Shown: piece by piece, positions 45,775-53,851 of the stretch
Layout of the letters: each line of letters begins with the position of its first letter
Numbering within the stretch: the stretch's first letter is position 1
Source of the DNA: CBDDCX01 sp965226925
Lineage (GTDB): Bacteria; Gemmatimonadota; Gemmatimonadetes; Longimicrobiales; Gaopeijiaceae
Assembly (NCBI GenBank): GCA_965226925.1
Contig: CBDDEN010000008.1
Coordinates: 186,001 to 250,000 of the forward strand
Length of the DNA stretch: 64,000 nucleotides
Direction: 5' to 3'
The notes under the pieces: model-generated
Databases searched by the model: none
What the model saw: only the letters and a program-made list of their open reading frames with translations
What the model was told of the DNA's origin: nothing
Made by a program: the position numbers and the translations under genes

Positions 45775-46890
45775 TTAGCCTGCCTTTCTCATTTCGGCAA
45801 CCGGTTCATGGTCGTCGAGGTGGGCCCTGAGCATCCAGAGCTGGTGGTAGCCGATGATCCTCCGGTAGCTCTTCTCGGTCTCCACGAACGAGGCCGCAGC
45901 CCAGCGCAAGGCCATCGCTCCGTTCTTCCAGTGGGTCACCCTGCGGGTCTTCTGTCTTACGCCCGAGTGGGTGCTGTCGATCAGGTTGGTCGAGCCCAGG
46001 CACTTCCTCAGCCGCGGCGGGAGGCCGAGCCGGTTGATCGTGAACATCTCGCTGAGGCCTTCGCGTAGGCTGGCCGAGGCCGAGGGGTGGTCGCGCTCGA
46101 GCCATCGGGCGAGCTGCTCGAGCTTCTGCTCGCCCTGCTTCGCGTCCAGCTTCATCGCCGCCCGGAACGCCGCCTTCACCTGAGGATGCTGATCCTTCGG
46201 CAGATGACCCAGCACGTTGCGGAGCTTGTGGTTGCGGCAGCGCTGGATGGGGTGACGTTGGCCGAACACCTTCTCGATCGCCTTCCTGAGCGCTTTCGAG
46301 CCATCGATCACGAACAGCCGCCGCCTGCCCGGGTCCAGGCCGCGCTCGACCAGATCCTCTAGGAGCGCGCTGGTCACCTCGGCGTTCTCACTCGCTCCTT
46401 CCCTCACGCCCAGCACGTGCTTCTTTCCGTCTGAGTCCACGCCTACCGCAGCAAGCACGTGGTGCGAGCCCATCTGGATCCCGTCCAGGTAGATCACCAG
46501 GAGGTCCCACGCATCCAGCCGGCGCTCCATCAGCTCCTTCAGCACGCGCTCCGAGGCCTCGACCGTCTCACGGCTCACCGCCGACTTGCTCACCCCGACC
46601 GTGTCGGCCATCTCACCGATCACACGGCCGTACTTCCGCGTGCTCACCCCCGCCATCAGGACCTCGAGCATCCGATCCGCCACGGCGCCCGGTCTCCGCA
46701 TCGCTGCGTACGCCGGCACCTCGACCTCGCCACCCTCCCCGGCGCCCCGGCGCCTGAGCCGTGGCCGCTCCACACGCACCTTCCGGTCCGACAGGTAAAC
46801 CACACCACCCTGCCGGCCATACCACACCGTGTCGTCTTCCGCTCGTGACCGACCTGCCTGCTTCACGCCTGCCACACCCTCGGCGCTCAT
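45775..46890 (-). CDS. IS256-family (Mutator-type) transposase
   Basis: The product has about 371 residues from ATG 46890. It has RVERPRLRRRG, the first catalytic Asp in YLDGIQMG, the second in FVIDGSKALRKA, and the C-terminal NLIDSTHSGVR. The start lies 40 bases from the IS3 end, which may have removed a few N-terminal residues. The terminal repeats of this element cannot be placed. Confidence 0.8.
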   Translation of the reverse strand: MSAEGVAGVKQAGRSRAEDDTVWYGRQGGVVYLSDRKVRVERPRLRRRGAGEGGEVEVPAYAAMRRPGAVADRMLEVLMAGVSTRKYGRVIGEMADTVGVSKSAVSRETVEASERVLKELMERRLDAWDLLVIYLDGIQMGSHHVLAAVGVDSDGKKHVLGVREGASENAEVTSALLEDLVERGLDPGRRRLFVIDGSKALRKAIEKVFGQRHPIQRCRNHKLRNVLGHLPKDQHPQVKAAFRAAMKLDAKQGEQKLEQLARWLERDHPSASASLREGLSEMFTINRLGLPPRLRKCLGSTNLIDSTHSGVRQKTRRVTHWKNGAMALRWAAASFVETEKSYRRIIGYHQLWMLRAHLDDHEPVAEMRKAG

Positions 46891-46974
46891 CTCCAGTGAC
46901 GTGACCCCCTGAAACGAGACCGAAGTTGATGTTAGGATGCGGCTTTGGTCGCAGCTATCAGGGAGGAGGTCAGA

Positions 46975-47253
46975 ATGAGTAGGAGACGACACACGCCGGA
47001 GCAGATCATCACGGCATTGAGAGAGGCGGAGGTGGGTCTGGCGAACGGCAAAACGGTGGCGATGGTGAGCCGGGAGTTGGGGATCAGCGAGCAGACGTAC
47101 TACCGGTGGAGGCAGGAGTTCGGGGGGATGAAGGTGGATCAAGCTCGACGCTTCAAGGAGCTGGAGAAGGAGAACGCACGGCTAAAGCGAGCGGTGGCGA
47201 ACCTGACGGTGGACAAGCTGATCCTGGAGGAAGCGACCAAGGGAAACTTCTGA
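46975..47253 (+). CDS. IS3 OrfA
   Basis: The product has 92 residues from ATG 46975 with GGGAGGAGG upstream. It has the helix-turn-helix ALREAEVGLANGK to ISEQTYYRWR and a leucine-zipper-like end (ELEKENARLKRAV), usual for OrfA. The frame ends at TGA 47251-47253, just after the slippery site. Confidence 0.9.
   Translation: MSRRRHTPEQIITALREAEVGLANGKTVAMVSRELGISEQTYYRWRQEFGGMKVDQARRFKELEKENARLKRAVANLTVDKLILEEATKGNF
47241..47247 (+). promoter_or_regulatory. GGGAAAC slippery heptamer for -1 frameshifting
   Basis: In the OrfA frame the codons are AAG GGA AAC, so the X-XXY-YYZ heptamer G-GGA-AAC is in phase. A shift of -1 here leads straight into the OrfB frame (GKLLSPERR), making an OrfAB fusion transposase. 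Confidence 0.65.
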
Positions 47254-48137
47254 GCCCCGAGCGCCGACGCAGGTGCGTGATGCATGTACGTCAGCGACTC
47301 GGGGCGAGTGAACGTCACGCGTGTCACGTACTGGGTCAGCCGCGCTCGACGCAGCGCCGGGTGAAGAAGCTACCTGGCGACGAGGAGGCGCTACGCACGG
47401 ACGTGATACGGTTGGCGAGCCGGTTCGGCAGGTACGGGTATCGCCAGATCACGAACCTGCTGCGTATCGAGGGCTGGGAGGTGAACCACAAGCGTGTGGA
47501 GCGTATCTGGAGGCAGGAGGGGCTGAAAGTGCCCAGACGGCAACCGAAACGGGGTCGGTTGTGGCTCAACGATGGCTCGTGCATCCGGCTCAGGCCACTG
47601 CACAAGAATCACGTGTGGTCCTACGACTTCGTAAGCACGAGGACCCATGACGGCCGTGCGCTGAAGCTTCTGACCGTGCTCGACGAGTACACGCGGCAGT
47701 GTCTGGCGATCAAGGTCGGTCGAAAGACTCGAGCTCACGACGTTCTCGAGGTGCTCACCGATCTCTTCGCTCGGCACGGTCCGCCCGAGCATCTGCGCTC
47801 GGACAACGGGCCAGAGTTCACGGCGAAACTGGTGCGGAGATGGCTGGCCAGGCTGCGGGTCCAGACCCTCTACATCGCGCCGGGCAGTCCGTGGGAGAAC
47901 GGCTACAACGAGAGCTTCAACGGCAAACTGAGAGACGAGTTCTTGAACGGAGAGATCTTCTACACACTGCCCGAGGCGACGGTACTCGTCGAGCAGTGGA
48001 GGCGGCTGTACAATACCGTCCGACCCCATCGTGCCCACGGCGGACTACCCCCCGCCCCAGAGACGATAAAACCATCGCCCTGGTTCCTCAGGATGCCCCA
48101 ACTCCAGGGACCACCGATGGCTCGGGGTCTAACATAG
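47241..48137 (+). CDS. IS3 OrfB (integrase core), reached by -1 frameshift
   Basis: The frame runs from the slippery site to TAG 48135-48137; an internal ATG is at 47280. It has the HTH_21 region (YGYRQITNLLRIEGWEVN) and the rve integrase core with DDE: Asp in WSYDFVST, Asp in LRSDNGPEF and Glu in RDEFLNGE. The last stop codon is formed partly by flanking DNA. Confidence 0.9.
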   Translation, partial: GKLLSPERRRRCVMHVRQRLGASERHACHVLGQPRSTQRRVKKLPGDEEALRTDVIRLASRFGRYGYRQITNLLRIEGWEVNHKRVERIWRQEGLKVPRRQPKRGRLWLNDGSCIRLRPLHKNHVWSYDFVSTRTHDGRALKLLTVLDEYTRQCLAIKVGRKTRAHDVLEVLTDLFARHGPPEHLRSDNGPEFTAKLVRRWLARLRVQTLYIAPGSPWENGYNESFNGKLRDEFLNGEIFYTLPEATVLVEQWRRLYNTVRPHRAHGGLPPAPETIKPSPWFLRMPQLQGPPMARGLT

Positions 48138-48928
48138 GAAGTGGTACCGCAACTGGGGGCACCTCACTCTCTTTTACGGGCAGCGATGTCGTGGGGTGGA
48201 AGCTCAAGGCGCTGGCCGGAAAGAAGCAGGTGCTGCTCGAGCTGGGGGGCAACGCGCCCTGTGTAGTGGATGAGGGCACGGACCTCGATTCGGTCATGGG
48301 CCCGATCGTCACTGGGTCGTGGGCCAACGCCGGCCAGGTGTGCATCAAGGTGCAGCGCATTTTGGTCCACTCGTCTCTCTATGACGAATTTCTGGCCCGG
48401 TTCGGCGAAGCGACCGAAGCGGTCGCCGTCGGGGACCCGATGGACGAAGAGACCGTGGTCGGGCCTCTGATCGAGCCCCAACACGTCGAGCGCGTGTTGT
48501 CCTGGGTGCGCGAGGCGGTCGACGGAGGCGCCGTGCTCCACTGTGGCGGTCGATCCGAGGGCTCGGTGGTGCACCCGACCGTGTTGACGGGCGCAACCAA
48601 CGAAATGCGCGTGTGTCGAGACGAGGTCTTCGGGCCCGTGACCGTGCTCGAGCCATTCGATCGATTTGCCGACGCGGTGGAGTCGTGTAACCGCAGCCGT
48701 TTCGGACTTCAGGCGGGTGTGTTCACCAACGACCTGGGGCGGGCCCTTTATGCGTTCCGCGAACTCGAGTACGGTGGTGTGATGATCAACGACGTACCCA
48801 CTTTTCGCGTCGACAACTTCCCGTATGGAGGGTCCAAGGACTCGGGGTTCGGCCGAGAGGGCGTCCGGTTCGCGATGGACGAGATGACGGAGCCACGCGT
48901 CCTTGTGATGCGGGGCGGGGGCGGCTGA
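48138..48928 (+). pseudogene. Aldehyde dehydrogenase, 5' half lost at IS3
   Basis: The frame after the IS3 end picks up at SLSFTGSDVVG and runs through LLELGGNAPCVV, the catalytic Cys in NAGQVCI, and EVFGPV to GGSKDSGFGREG and TGA 48928. It lacks about 230 N-terminal residues, most of the NAD-binding domain, so it cannot be active. Confidence 0.85.
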
Positions 48929-48971
48929 GCCCTTCGGCAACCCTTGGTTCCCTAACACCGCGGAGGTCCTC

Positions 48972-49009
48972 TCAGAGTTTTTGGGGTACCAATTGGGGTA
49001 CCATAGGCC
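48972..49009 (+). repeat. Degenerate att-like direct repeat, copy B
   Basis: Here GAGTTTTTGGGG is followed by GGGGTACC twice, 12 bases apart. It lies about 70 bases from the 3' end of tRNA-Lys, a usual place for integration sites. Confidence 0.5.
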
Positions 49010-49037
49010 CCTTTCCCACCCTACCCCACCTACACGC

Positions 49038-49073
49038 AAAAGCCGGAAGCCCGCCTACCTAGGGGCTTCCGGC
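49038..49073 (-). terminator. Intrinsic terminator of the tRNA-Lys transcript
   Basis: On the minus strand GCCGGAAGCCC and GGGCTTCCGGC pair around a short loop, then TTTT follows, just after the tRNA 3' end. Confidence 0.8.
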
Positions 49074-49077
49074 CTAG

Positions 49078-49150
<73 letters not shown>

Positions 49151-49433
49151 TGGGCGTTAAACTAGCCGCTAGCCGGGCGAACCTCCACGGTCGCAAGCCA
49201 AGCAGCCACCGAGCAGGAGTGCGCCGATGAGGGGAACGCGGTGAACCTCCGGGCACGTTCGTGTATTCGGCCTACGACCGCGCTCCCCGGCCGACCCGCC
49301 GCCTTCCAGCCCGGTTGCGGAGCCACTTCAGTCCCTCCATTACAGTGCGTGTGCCGACGAACTCCACAAGCCCCGTCTTCGAGAGGGACCCCACACCCGT
49401 CGGGCGTGACCGCCCGCGAGGAGAAACCGATTG

Positions 49434-50618
49434 ATGGAGACGAACGGCCGTAGGCAACATCCTGGAGCCGGGGTCCAAGAGACCGCGGTGCAGGACCGGT
49501 ACGCCGATGCAGCGCTGGCCAAAGCCCCGGCCCTCTGTTGTCCCGTGGACTACGATCCGAAGTACCTGGAGATCATCCCGGACGAAGTCATCGATCGGGA
49601 CTACGGTTGCGGAGACCCCAGCCGCTATCTGAAGCCGGGCGAGACGGTGCTCGATCTGGGCAGCGGTACGGGTAAGATCTGCTTCATCGCGTCTCAGGTC
49701 GTAGGGGAGACGGGGAGGGTCATCGGCATCGACATGACGCCGGAGATGCTCGAGGTGGCCCGCCGAAACGCCCCCATCGTCGCGGAGCGCGCGGGGTACG
49801 CCAACGTGGAGTTTCGACGGGGCCGTATTCAGGACTTGGCGCTCGATCTGGACCTCCTCGAGGAGCGCCTCCGCGATGACCCCGTGTCGTCCACAGATGC
49901 TTGGCTCGCACTCGAGCGCACCACATCGGACCTGCGGCTCCTCGAGCCCCTGGTTCACGATGAATCGGTGGACGCGGTGGTCTCCAACTGCGTCCTCAAC
50001 CTCGTCGCAACGGACCAGAAGCTGAATCTGTTCCGGGAGATCTACCGCGTCCTAAAGTTGGGCGGGCGGGCGGTCATCTCGGACATCGTTTCCGACGAAG
50101 CTATCCCCGAGGAGCTTCAGATGGACCCCGAGTTGTGGAGTGGATGTGTATCGGGTGCCCTGACTGAGGAGGGTTTCCTCCAGGCCTTCGAGGCGGTTGG
50201 TTTCTACGGAGTCCGTGTGCTTGAACGCCAGGCCGAGCCCTGGCAAACCGTGAACGGCATCGAGTTCCGCTCGGTGACCGTCGAGGCGTTCAAGGGCAAG
50301 GAAGGTCCCTGTTGGGAACGCGGCCAGGCGGTGATCTACCGGGGCCCGTTCAAAGAGGTGCTCGACGACGACGATCACCGGATGGAGCGAGGAAAGCGCT
50401 ATGCGGTGTGCGACAAGACGTTCCGCCTCTACGGCCAGGAGCCGTACACCGATTTCTTCGACTTCGTCGAGCCGATCGTGGAGATTCCTCTCGAGGAGGC
50501 CGAGCCCTTCGACTGCACGCGTACCACGTTGCGGCACCCGAGGGAGTCCAAGGGCTTGGACTACGATGGGACCACGGACCCACAGGGAGCTTGCTGTGAG
50601 CCAGGCGACTGCTGCTGA
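49434..50618 (+). CDS. ArsM-like SAM methyltransferase with Cys-rich tail
   Basis: The product has 394 residues from ATG 49434 (TTG 49431 is also possible; GAGGAG lies upstream). It has an unusual N-terminus, Cys35-Cys36 (ALCCPVDYDPKYL) and Cys59 (DYGCGDPS), then motif I VLDLGSGTGK, and the ArsM-like Cys186 (VVSNCVLNL) and Cys238 (LWSGCVSGAL). The last ten residues are GACCEPGDCC. ArsM enzymes use such Cys to bind As(III) during methylation. It is the first gene of a tight operon with a radical SAM enzyme, a phosphoesterase and a flavoprotein. Similar clusters make arsenosugars; the metalloid is inference. Confidence 0.75.
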   Translation: METNGRRQHPGAGVQETAVQDRYADAALAKAPALCCPVDYDPKYLEIIPDEVIDRDYGCGDPSRYLKPGETVLDLGSGTGKICFIASQVVGETGRVIGIDMTPEMLEVARRNAPIVAERAGYANVEFRRGRIQDLALDLDLLEERLRDDPVSSTDAWLALERTTSDLRLLEPLVHDESVDAVVSNCVLNLVATDQKLNLFREIYRVLKLGGRAVISDIVSDEAIPEELQMDPELWSGCVSGALTEEGFLQAFEAVGFYGVRVLERQAEPWQTVNGIEFRSVTVEAFKGKEGPCWERGQAVIYRGPFKEVLDDDDHRMERGKRYAVCDKTFRLYGQEPYTDFFDFVEPIVEIPLEEAEPFDCTRTTLRHPRESKGLDYDGTTDPQGACCEPGDCC

Positions 50619-51549
50619 CCAGAAGGAGAACGGCGTAGCGCGCTCCGGAGCCGAGGGGGACGCCGGGGTGACGCCGATTCCCGGATCCGCGGAGTCTCCG
50701 GCGGTTGCTCTACGCTCTCTCGACACCCTGTGGTTCCAAGTGGGCGGGACGCTCTGCAACCTCACGTGCACCCACTGTTTCATCTCCTGCTCACCCACCA
50801 ACCATACGCATGAGATCCTGAGCTTGGAGACCGTCCGTGCGTATCTCGAGGATGCGGTGGAGTTGGGTGTGAAGGAGTACTACTTCACTGGCGGAGAGCC
50901 CTTCATCAACCGCGAAATGGAGGACATACTCGCCGAAACGCTCCAGGTCGGCCCGGCGACCGTACTGACCAACGGCCTGCTGCTCGATGAGGACCGATGC
51001 CGTCGGTTGGCGATGCTGGCCGAAGAATCCGACTACTCCCTGGACCTCCGCATCTCCCTGGACGGGTACAGCGCCGAGACGAACGACCCTATCCGAGGAG
51101 AGGGCACATTTGAACGAATCCTTGAAGGAGCACGCACCGCGGCCGAGGCAGGCCTGAACCCGGTGCTCACGGTCACCGAGGTCCACGAGGACAACACGAC
51201 CGACCACGGACGCACGAAGTTCCTCGAGCTGTTGAGGGCACGAGGCATCACCCGCCCGAGACTCAAGGTCCTCCCGGTCTTCCGACTCGGTGCCGAGGCC
51301 GAACGCTCAGGCAGCTATGAGAGCTGGCAGAGTCTCTCGGCCGCGGACACGCCCGAGGACGGCTGGAGCCACCTACAGTGCTCCTCTTCCCGAATGGTCA
51401 CGGACCAGGGAGTGTGGGTGTGCCCGATCCTCGTGAATGAGCCGTCGGGCCGCATGGGAGAGCGCCTCGCCGACACCTTGGGTGACTTCCCACTCGCCCA
51501 CCAGGCGTGCTGGACGTGCCACGTCTACGAGGTCAGCTGCAGAACATGA
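50596..51549 (+). CDS. Radical SAM enzyme with Cys-rich C-terminus
   Basis: The start is GTG 50596 with GGGAG seven bases upstream, overlapping the methyltransferase by 23 bases; 317 residues. The 4Fe-4S motif is Cys54-x3-Cys58-x2-Cys61 (CNLTCTHC), followed by an extra Cys65 and FTGGEPF. The C-terminal part carries six or more Cys (LQCSSS, VWVCPIL, QACWTCHVYEVSC), like SPASM domains that hold extra clusters. It could add a 5'-deoxyadenosyl or other group to the methyltransferase product, as in arsenosugar synthesis; this is inference from neighbours. Confidence 0.75.
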   Translation: MSQATAADQKENGVARSGAEGDAGVTPIPGSAESPAVALRSLDTLWFQVGGTLCNLTCTHCFISCSPTNHTHEILSLETVRAYLEDAVELGVKEYYFTGGEPFINREMEDILAETLQVGPATVLTNGLLLDEDRCRRLAMLAEESDYSLDLRISLDGYSAETNDPIRGEGTFERILEGARTAAEAGLNPVLTVTEVHEDNTTDHGRTKFLELLRARGITRPRLKVLPVFRLGAEAERSGSYESWQSLSAADTPEDGWSHLQCSSSRMVTDQGVWVCPILVNEPSGRMGERLADTLGDFPLAHQACWTCHVYEVSCRT

Positions 51550-52499
51550 GCACCCGCCACAAGGACATGGCCACCTGGGGTGAGCGGTTGGTGCCCCTGG
51601 AGGACTTCCGTGCGGCGGCGGCTCAGCGCGGTCGGGCACTCTCGGACGGCGACCGACGCTCTGCGGTCGAGGAGTTCCTGACGCCGTCCGACGACGCGAC
51701 TCCCGTGGAGGGCCCCTACAGAAGCATCGCCGTCTTCGGAGGCGTCTACAACAACCGTTTCGCTCTGCGAGCTCTCTTGGAAGACGCGCGTCGTCACGGA
51801 GCCGAGGCGCTCTACTGCCTCGGGGATCTAGGGGGTTTCGGTCCCAGCCCCGACAAGGTCCGGCCCCTGCTGGAGGCCGGAGCCGTCAAGGGGATTCAGG
51901 GGAACTACGAGCAGTCCCTGGCCGCAGACCGCGGGGACTGCAACTGCGGATACACGGACCCTCGCGACAACCACTTCGCCGCCCTCTCATACGGCTACAC
52001 CGAGCGCCACTGCTCAACCCGGTTCAAGGAGTACATGGACGGTCTCCCGGAGAGGCGGCGGGTTCGCGTGGGGGATCGTGAGCTACTCCTCGTCCATGGG
52101 TCACCGAGGCAGGTGAACGAATTCCTCTTCGAGTCGACCTCGTCCACTCCCTTCTTGGAGGTGTTGTGTGACCAGCACCGTTGCGACGGGATTCTGTGCA
52201 CGCACACGGGCCTTCACTGGCATCGCCGTCTCCCGTCGGGGCGTGACGTGGTGAACGTGGGAGTCATCGGACGCCCGGCCAACGACGGCAAGACCAACGT
52301 GTGGTACGCCATCCTCTCGGCCACCGAAGGGGGCCTCGACGTCGAGCTGGTTCCGCTCGAGTACGATCACGAGTCCCTGGCCGCCGAGATGCGCCGTGAA
52401 GAGCTCCCCGAGGAGTTCGTCGAGACGATCCTCACCGGATGGTGGACGACCTGTTTGGAGATCCTGCCCGCCAAGGAGCGGGCGGCCTCGAAGTTCTAG
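51546..52499 (+). CDS. Metallophosphoesterase-like protein with altered metal site
   Basis: ATG 51546 overlaps the radical SAM stop as ATGA; 317 residues. The calcineurin-like plan is visible: YCLGDLGGFGP (GD-x-x-G), GNYEQS where GNH(D/E) is usual, LVHGSP and THTGLHWH. The first motif, normally D-x-H-G-N, reads GGVYNN, so two metal ligands are missing. It may be a phosphatase with an altered site or a non-catalytic partner. The family often dephosphorylates small sugars or nucleotides. Confidence 0.7.
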   Translation: MSTRHKDMATWGERLVPLEDFRAAAAQRGRALSDGDRRSAVEEFLTPSDDATPVEGPYRSIAVFGGVYNNRFALRALLEDARRHGAEALYCLGDLGGFGPSPDKVRPLLEAGAVKGIQGNYEQSLAADRGDCNCGYTDPRDNHFAALSYGYTERHCSTRFKEYMDGLPERRRVRVGDRELLLVHGSPRQVNEFLFESTSSTPFLEVLCDQHRCDGILCTHTGLHWHRRLPSGRDVVNVGVIGRPANDGKTNVWYAILSATEGGLDVELVPLEYDHESLAAEMRREELPEEFVETILTGWWTTCLEILPAKERAASKF

Positions 52500-52510
52500 G
52501 ATTCACGACG

Positions 52511-53740
52511 ATGACCGAAAAGAAGCCTTGCATCGCGATTCTGGGAGCCGGTCCCACCGGGCTCGAAGCCGCCCTTGCCGCAGCGGAGGCGGGTTATCCG
52601 TTCCGGGTGTACGAGGCATCGACCGGGGTGGCGGGCCACATAAGGAACTGGGAGCACGTCCAGCTCTTCACCCCCTGGGACCTCAACGTGTCGGCTCGGA
52701 TACGCCATGCACTCGAGCAAGCCGGCGAGGACGTGCCCGAGGGCACCGAGTGCCCCACGGGCGCCGCACTGATCGATCGAGTGCTCGGGCCCGTGAGCGC
52801 CCTTTCGCATCTCGCACCGTGGATCCGCTACGGGACTCGAGCCCACCGCTTGGGCCGCACCGGACTTCTTAAGCACGAGGAGATCGGCACCGGGAGACGG
52901 AGCCGACACACCTTCCGACTCCTGCTGCGTGACGACTCGGGTCGCGAATGGACCGAGGAAGCCGACGTCGTGATCGACTGCACGGGCAACACCGATCCGA
53001 ACGCTTTGGGTGACGGCGGAATTCCCGCACCGGGAGAGGCGGCCGCGGTGGCGGCGATCAGCCACGAGATCCCCGACGTGCGGAGTGAGCGGGAGCCGTG
53101 GGCCGGCCGTACCACGCTGGTCGTCGGCGGGGGCCACTCCGCGACCACGGCCGTCGCGGCTCTCGTCGAACTGGCGGACGGGCGACCCGGCACAGAGGTC
53201 ATATGGGCCTTGCGGGACACTCCCGCCGACCCCGACCCGAACGATCCGTTGGGGCAACGGGCCGCACTCCTCGCCAAGGCGGCCGAGCTATGCAGCGATC
53301 CGCCGTCCTGCCTCCGAGTACCTAAGGGAGTCGTAGTGGACGCGGTGACGCTCGAGAGAGACGACTCGGCCGCATCAGGAGCCTCCCGTCGAGTCCGCGT
53401 CGAGCTTCGACACGAGGACGGGCAGATCGAATCTGTGGAGGTCGACCACATTTTGGCGCTCACCGGCAAAGTCGGAGATCACCTCCTATACCGGCAGCTC
53501 CAGGTCCACGAGTGCTGGGCCACTCAAGGCCCGATGAAGCTCGCCGCCGCTCTGCTGGCGCAGAGCGGCGATAGCGGCGACTGCCTCGATCACACGAGTC
53601 TGGGGGCCGAAACGCTCATCAACCCGGAGCCGGACCTCTTCATTCTGGGAATCAAGTCCTACGGGCGTCGGAGCGACTTCCTGATGCGGGTGGGGTGGGA
53701 GCAGGTGGACGAGGTCTTCACCTTGCTGGCCCGGGGCTGA
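52511..53740 (+). CDS. FAD/NAD(P)-binding oxidoreductase (monooxygenase-like)
   Basis: The product has 409 residues from ATG 52511, 11 bases after the previous stop. Two Rossmann sites are seen: ILGAGPTGLEAAL at residue about 9 (FAD) and LVVGGGHSATTAV at about 205 (NAD(P)H). The region YEASTGVAGHIRNW and LFTPWDLNVS resembles flavin monooxygenases and pyridine-nucleotide reductases. It closes the operon and may oxidise or reduce the pathway product. Confidence 0.75.
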   Translation: MTEKKPCIAILGAGPTGLEAALAAAEAGYPFRVYEASTGVAGHIRNWEHVQLFTPWDLNVSARIRHALEQAGEDVPEGTECPTGAALIDRVLGPVSALSHLAPWIRYGTRAHRLGRTGLLKHEEIGTGRRSRHTFRLLLRDDSGREWTEEADVVIDCTGNTDPNALGDGGIPAPGEAAAVAAISHEIPDVRSEREPWAGRTTLVVGGGHSATTAVAALVELADGRPGTEVIWALRDTPADPDPNDPLGQRAALLAKAAELCSDPPSCLRVPKGVVVDAVTLERDDSAASGASRRVRVELRHEDGQIESVEVDHILALTGKVGDHLLYRQLQVHECWATQGPMKLAAALLAQSGDSGDCLDHTSLGAETLINPEPDLFILGIKSYGRRSDFLMRVGWEQVDEVFTLLARG

Positions 53741-53802
53741 CGGACGCCACCTCCCCACGTCACCGTTGGCCGCCATACGACGGAGCTTCAGGACGCAAAA
53801 CA

Positions 53803-53827
53803 GCCCGCCCGAAAACGGGGGGCGGGC
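53803..53827 (-). terminator. Intrinsic terminator between convergent genes
   Basis: GCCCGCCC and GGGCGGGC pair around a nine-base loop; on the minus strand TTTT follows, fitting the large lipoprotein gene at 53852. Confidence 0.75.
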
Positions 53828-53851
53828 CGTCTGTCGTCTCCGCGGGTGCGA

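Larger units (their letters stand above)
46930..48134 (+). mobile_element. IS3-family insertion sequence
   Basis: Both ends show TGTTAG facing outwards (46930 and, reversed, 48134), with orfA and orfB between. Target-site duplications are not evident: the flanks differ, and the element abuts an IS256 gene on one side and a truncated aldehyde dehydrogenase on the other, as after a deletion. The element itself looks intact. Confidence 0.7.

Noticed and set aside
47699..48928. A single frame spanning the IS3 end and the aldehyde dehydrogenase as one gene
   Set aside because: The IS3 part is in the wrong frame for OrfB; the ALDH part simply begins at the IS boundary.
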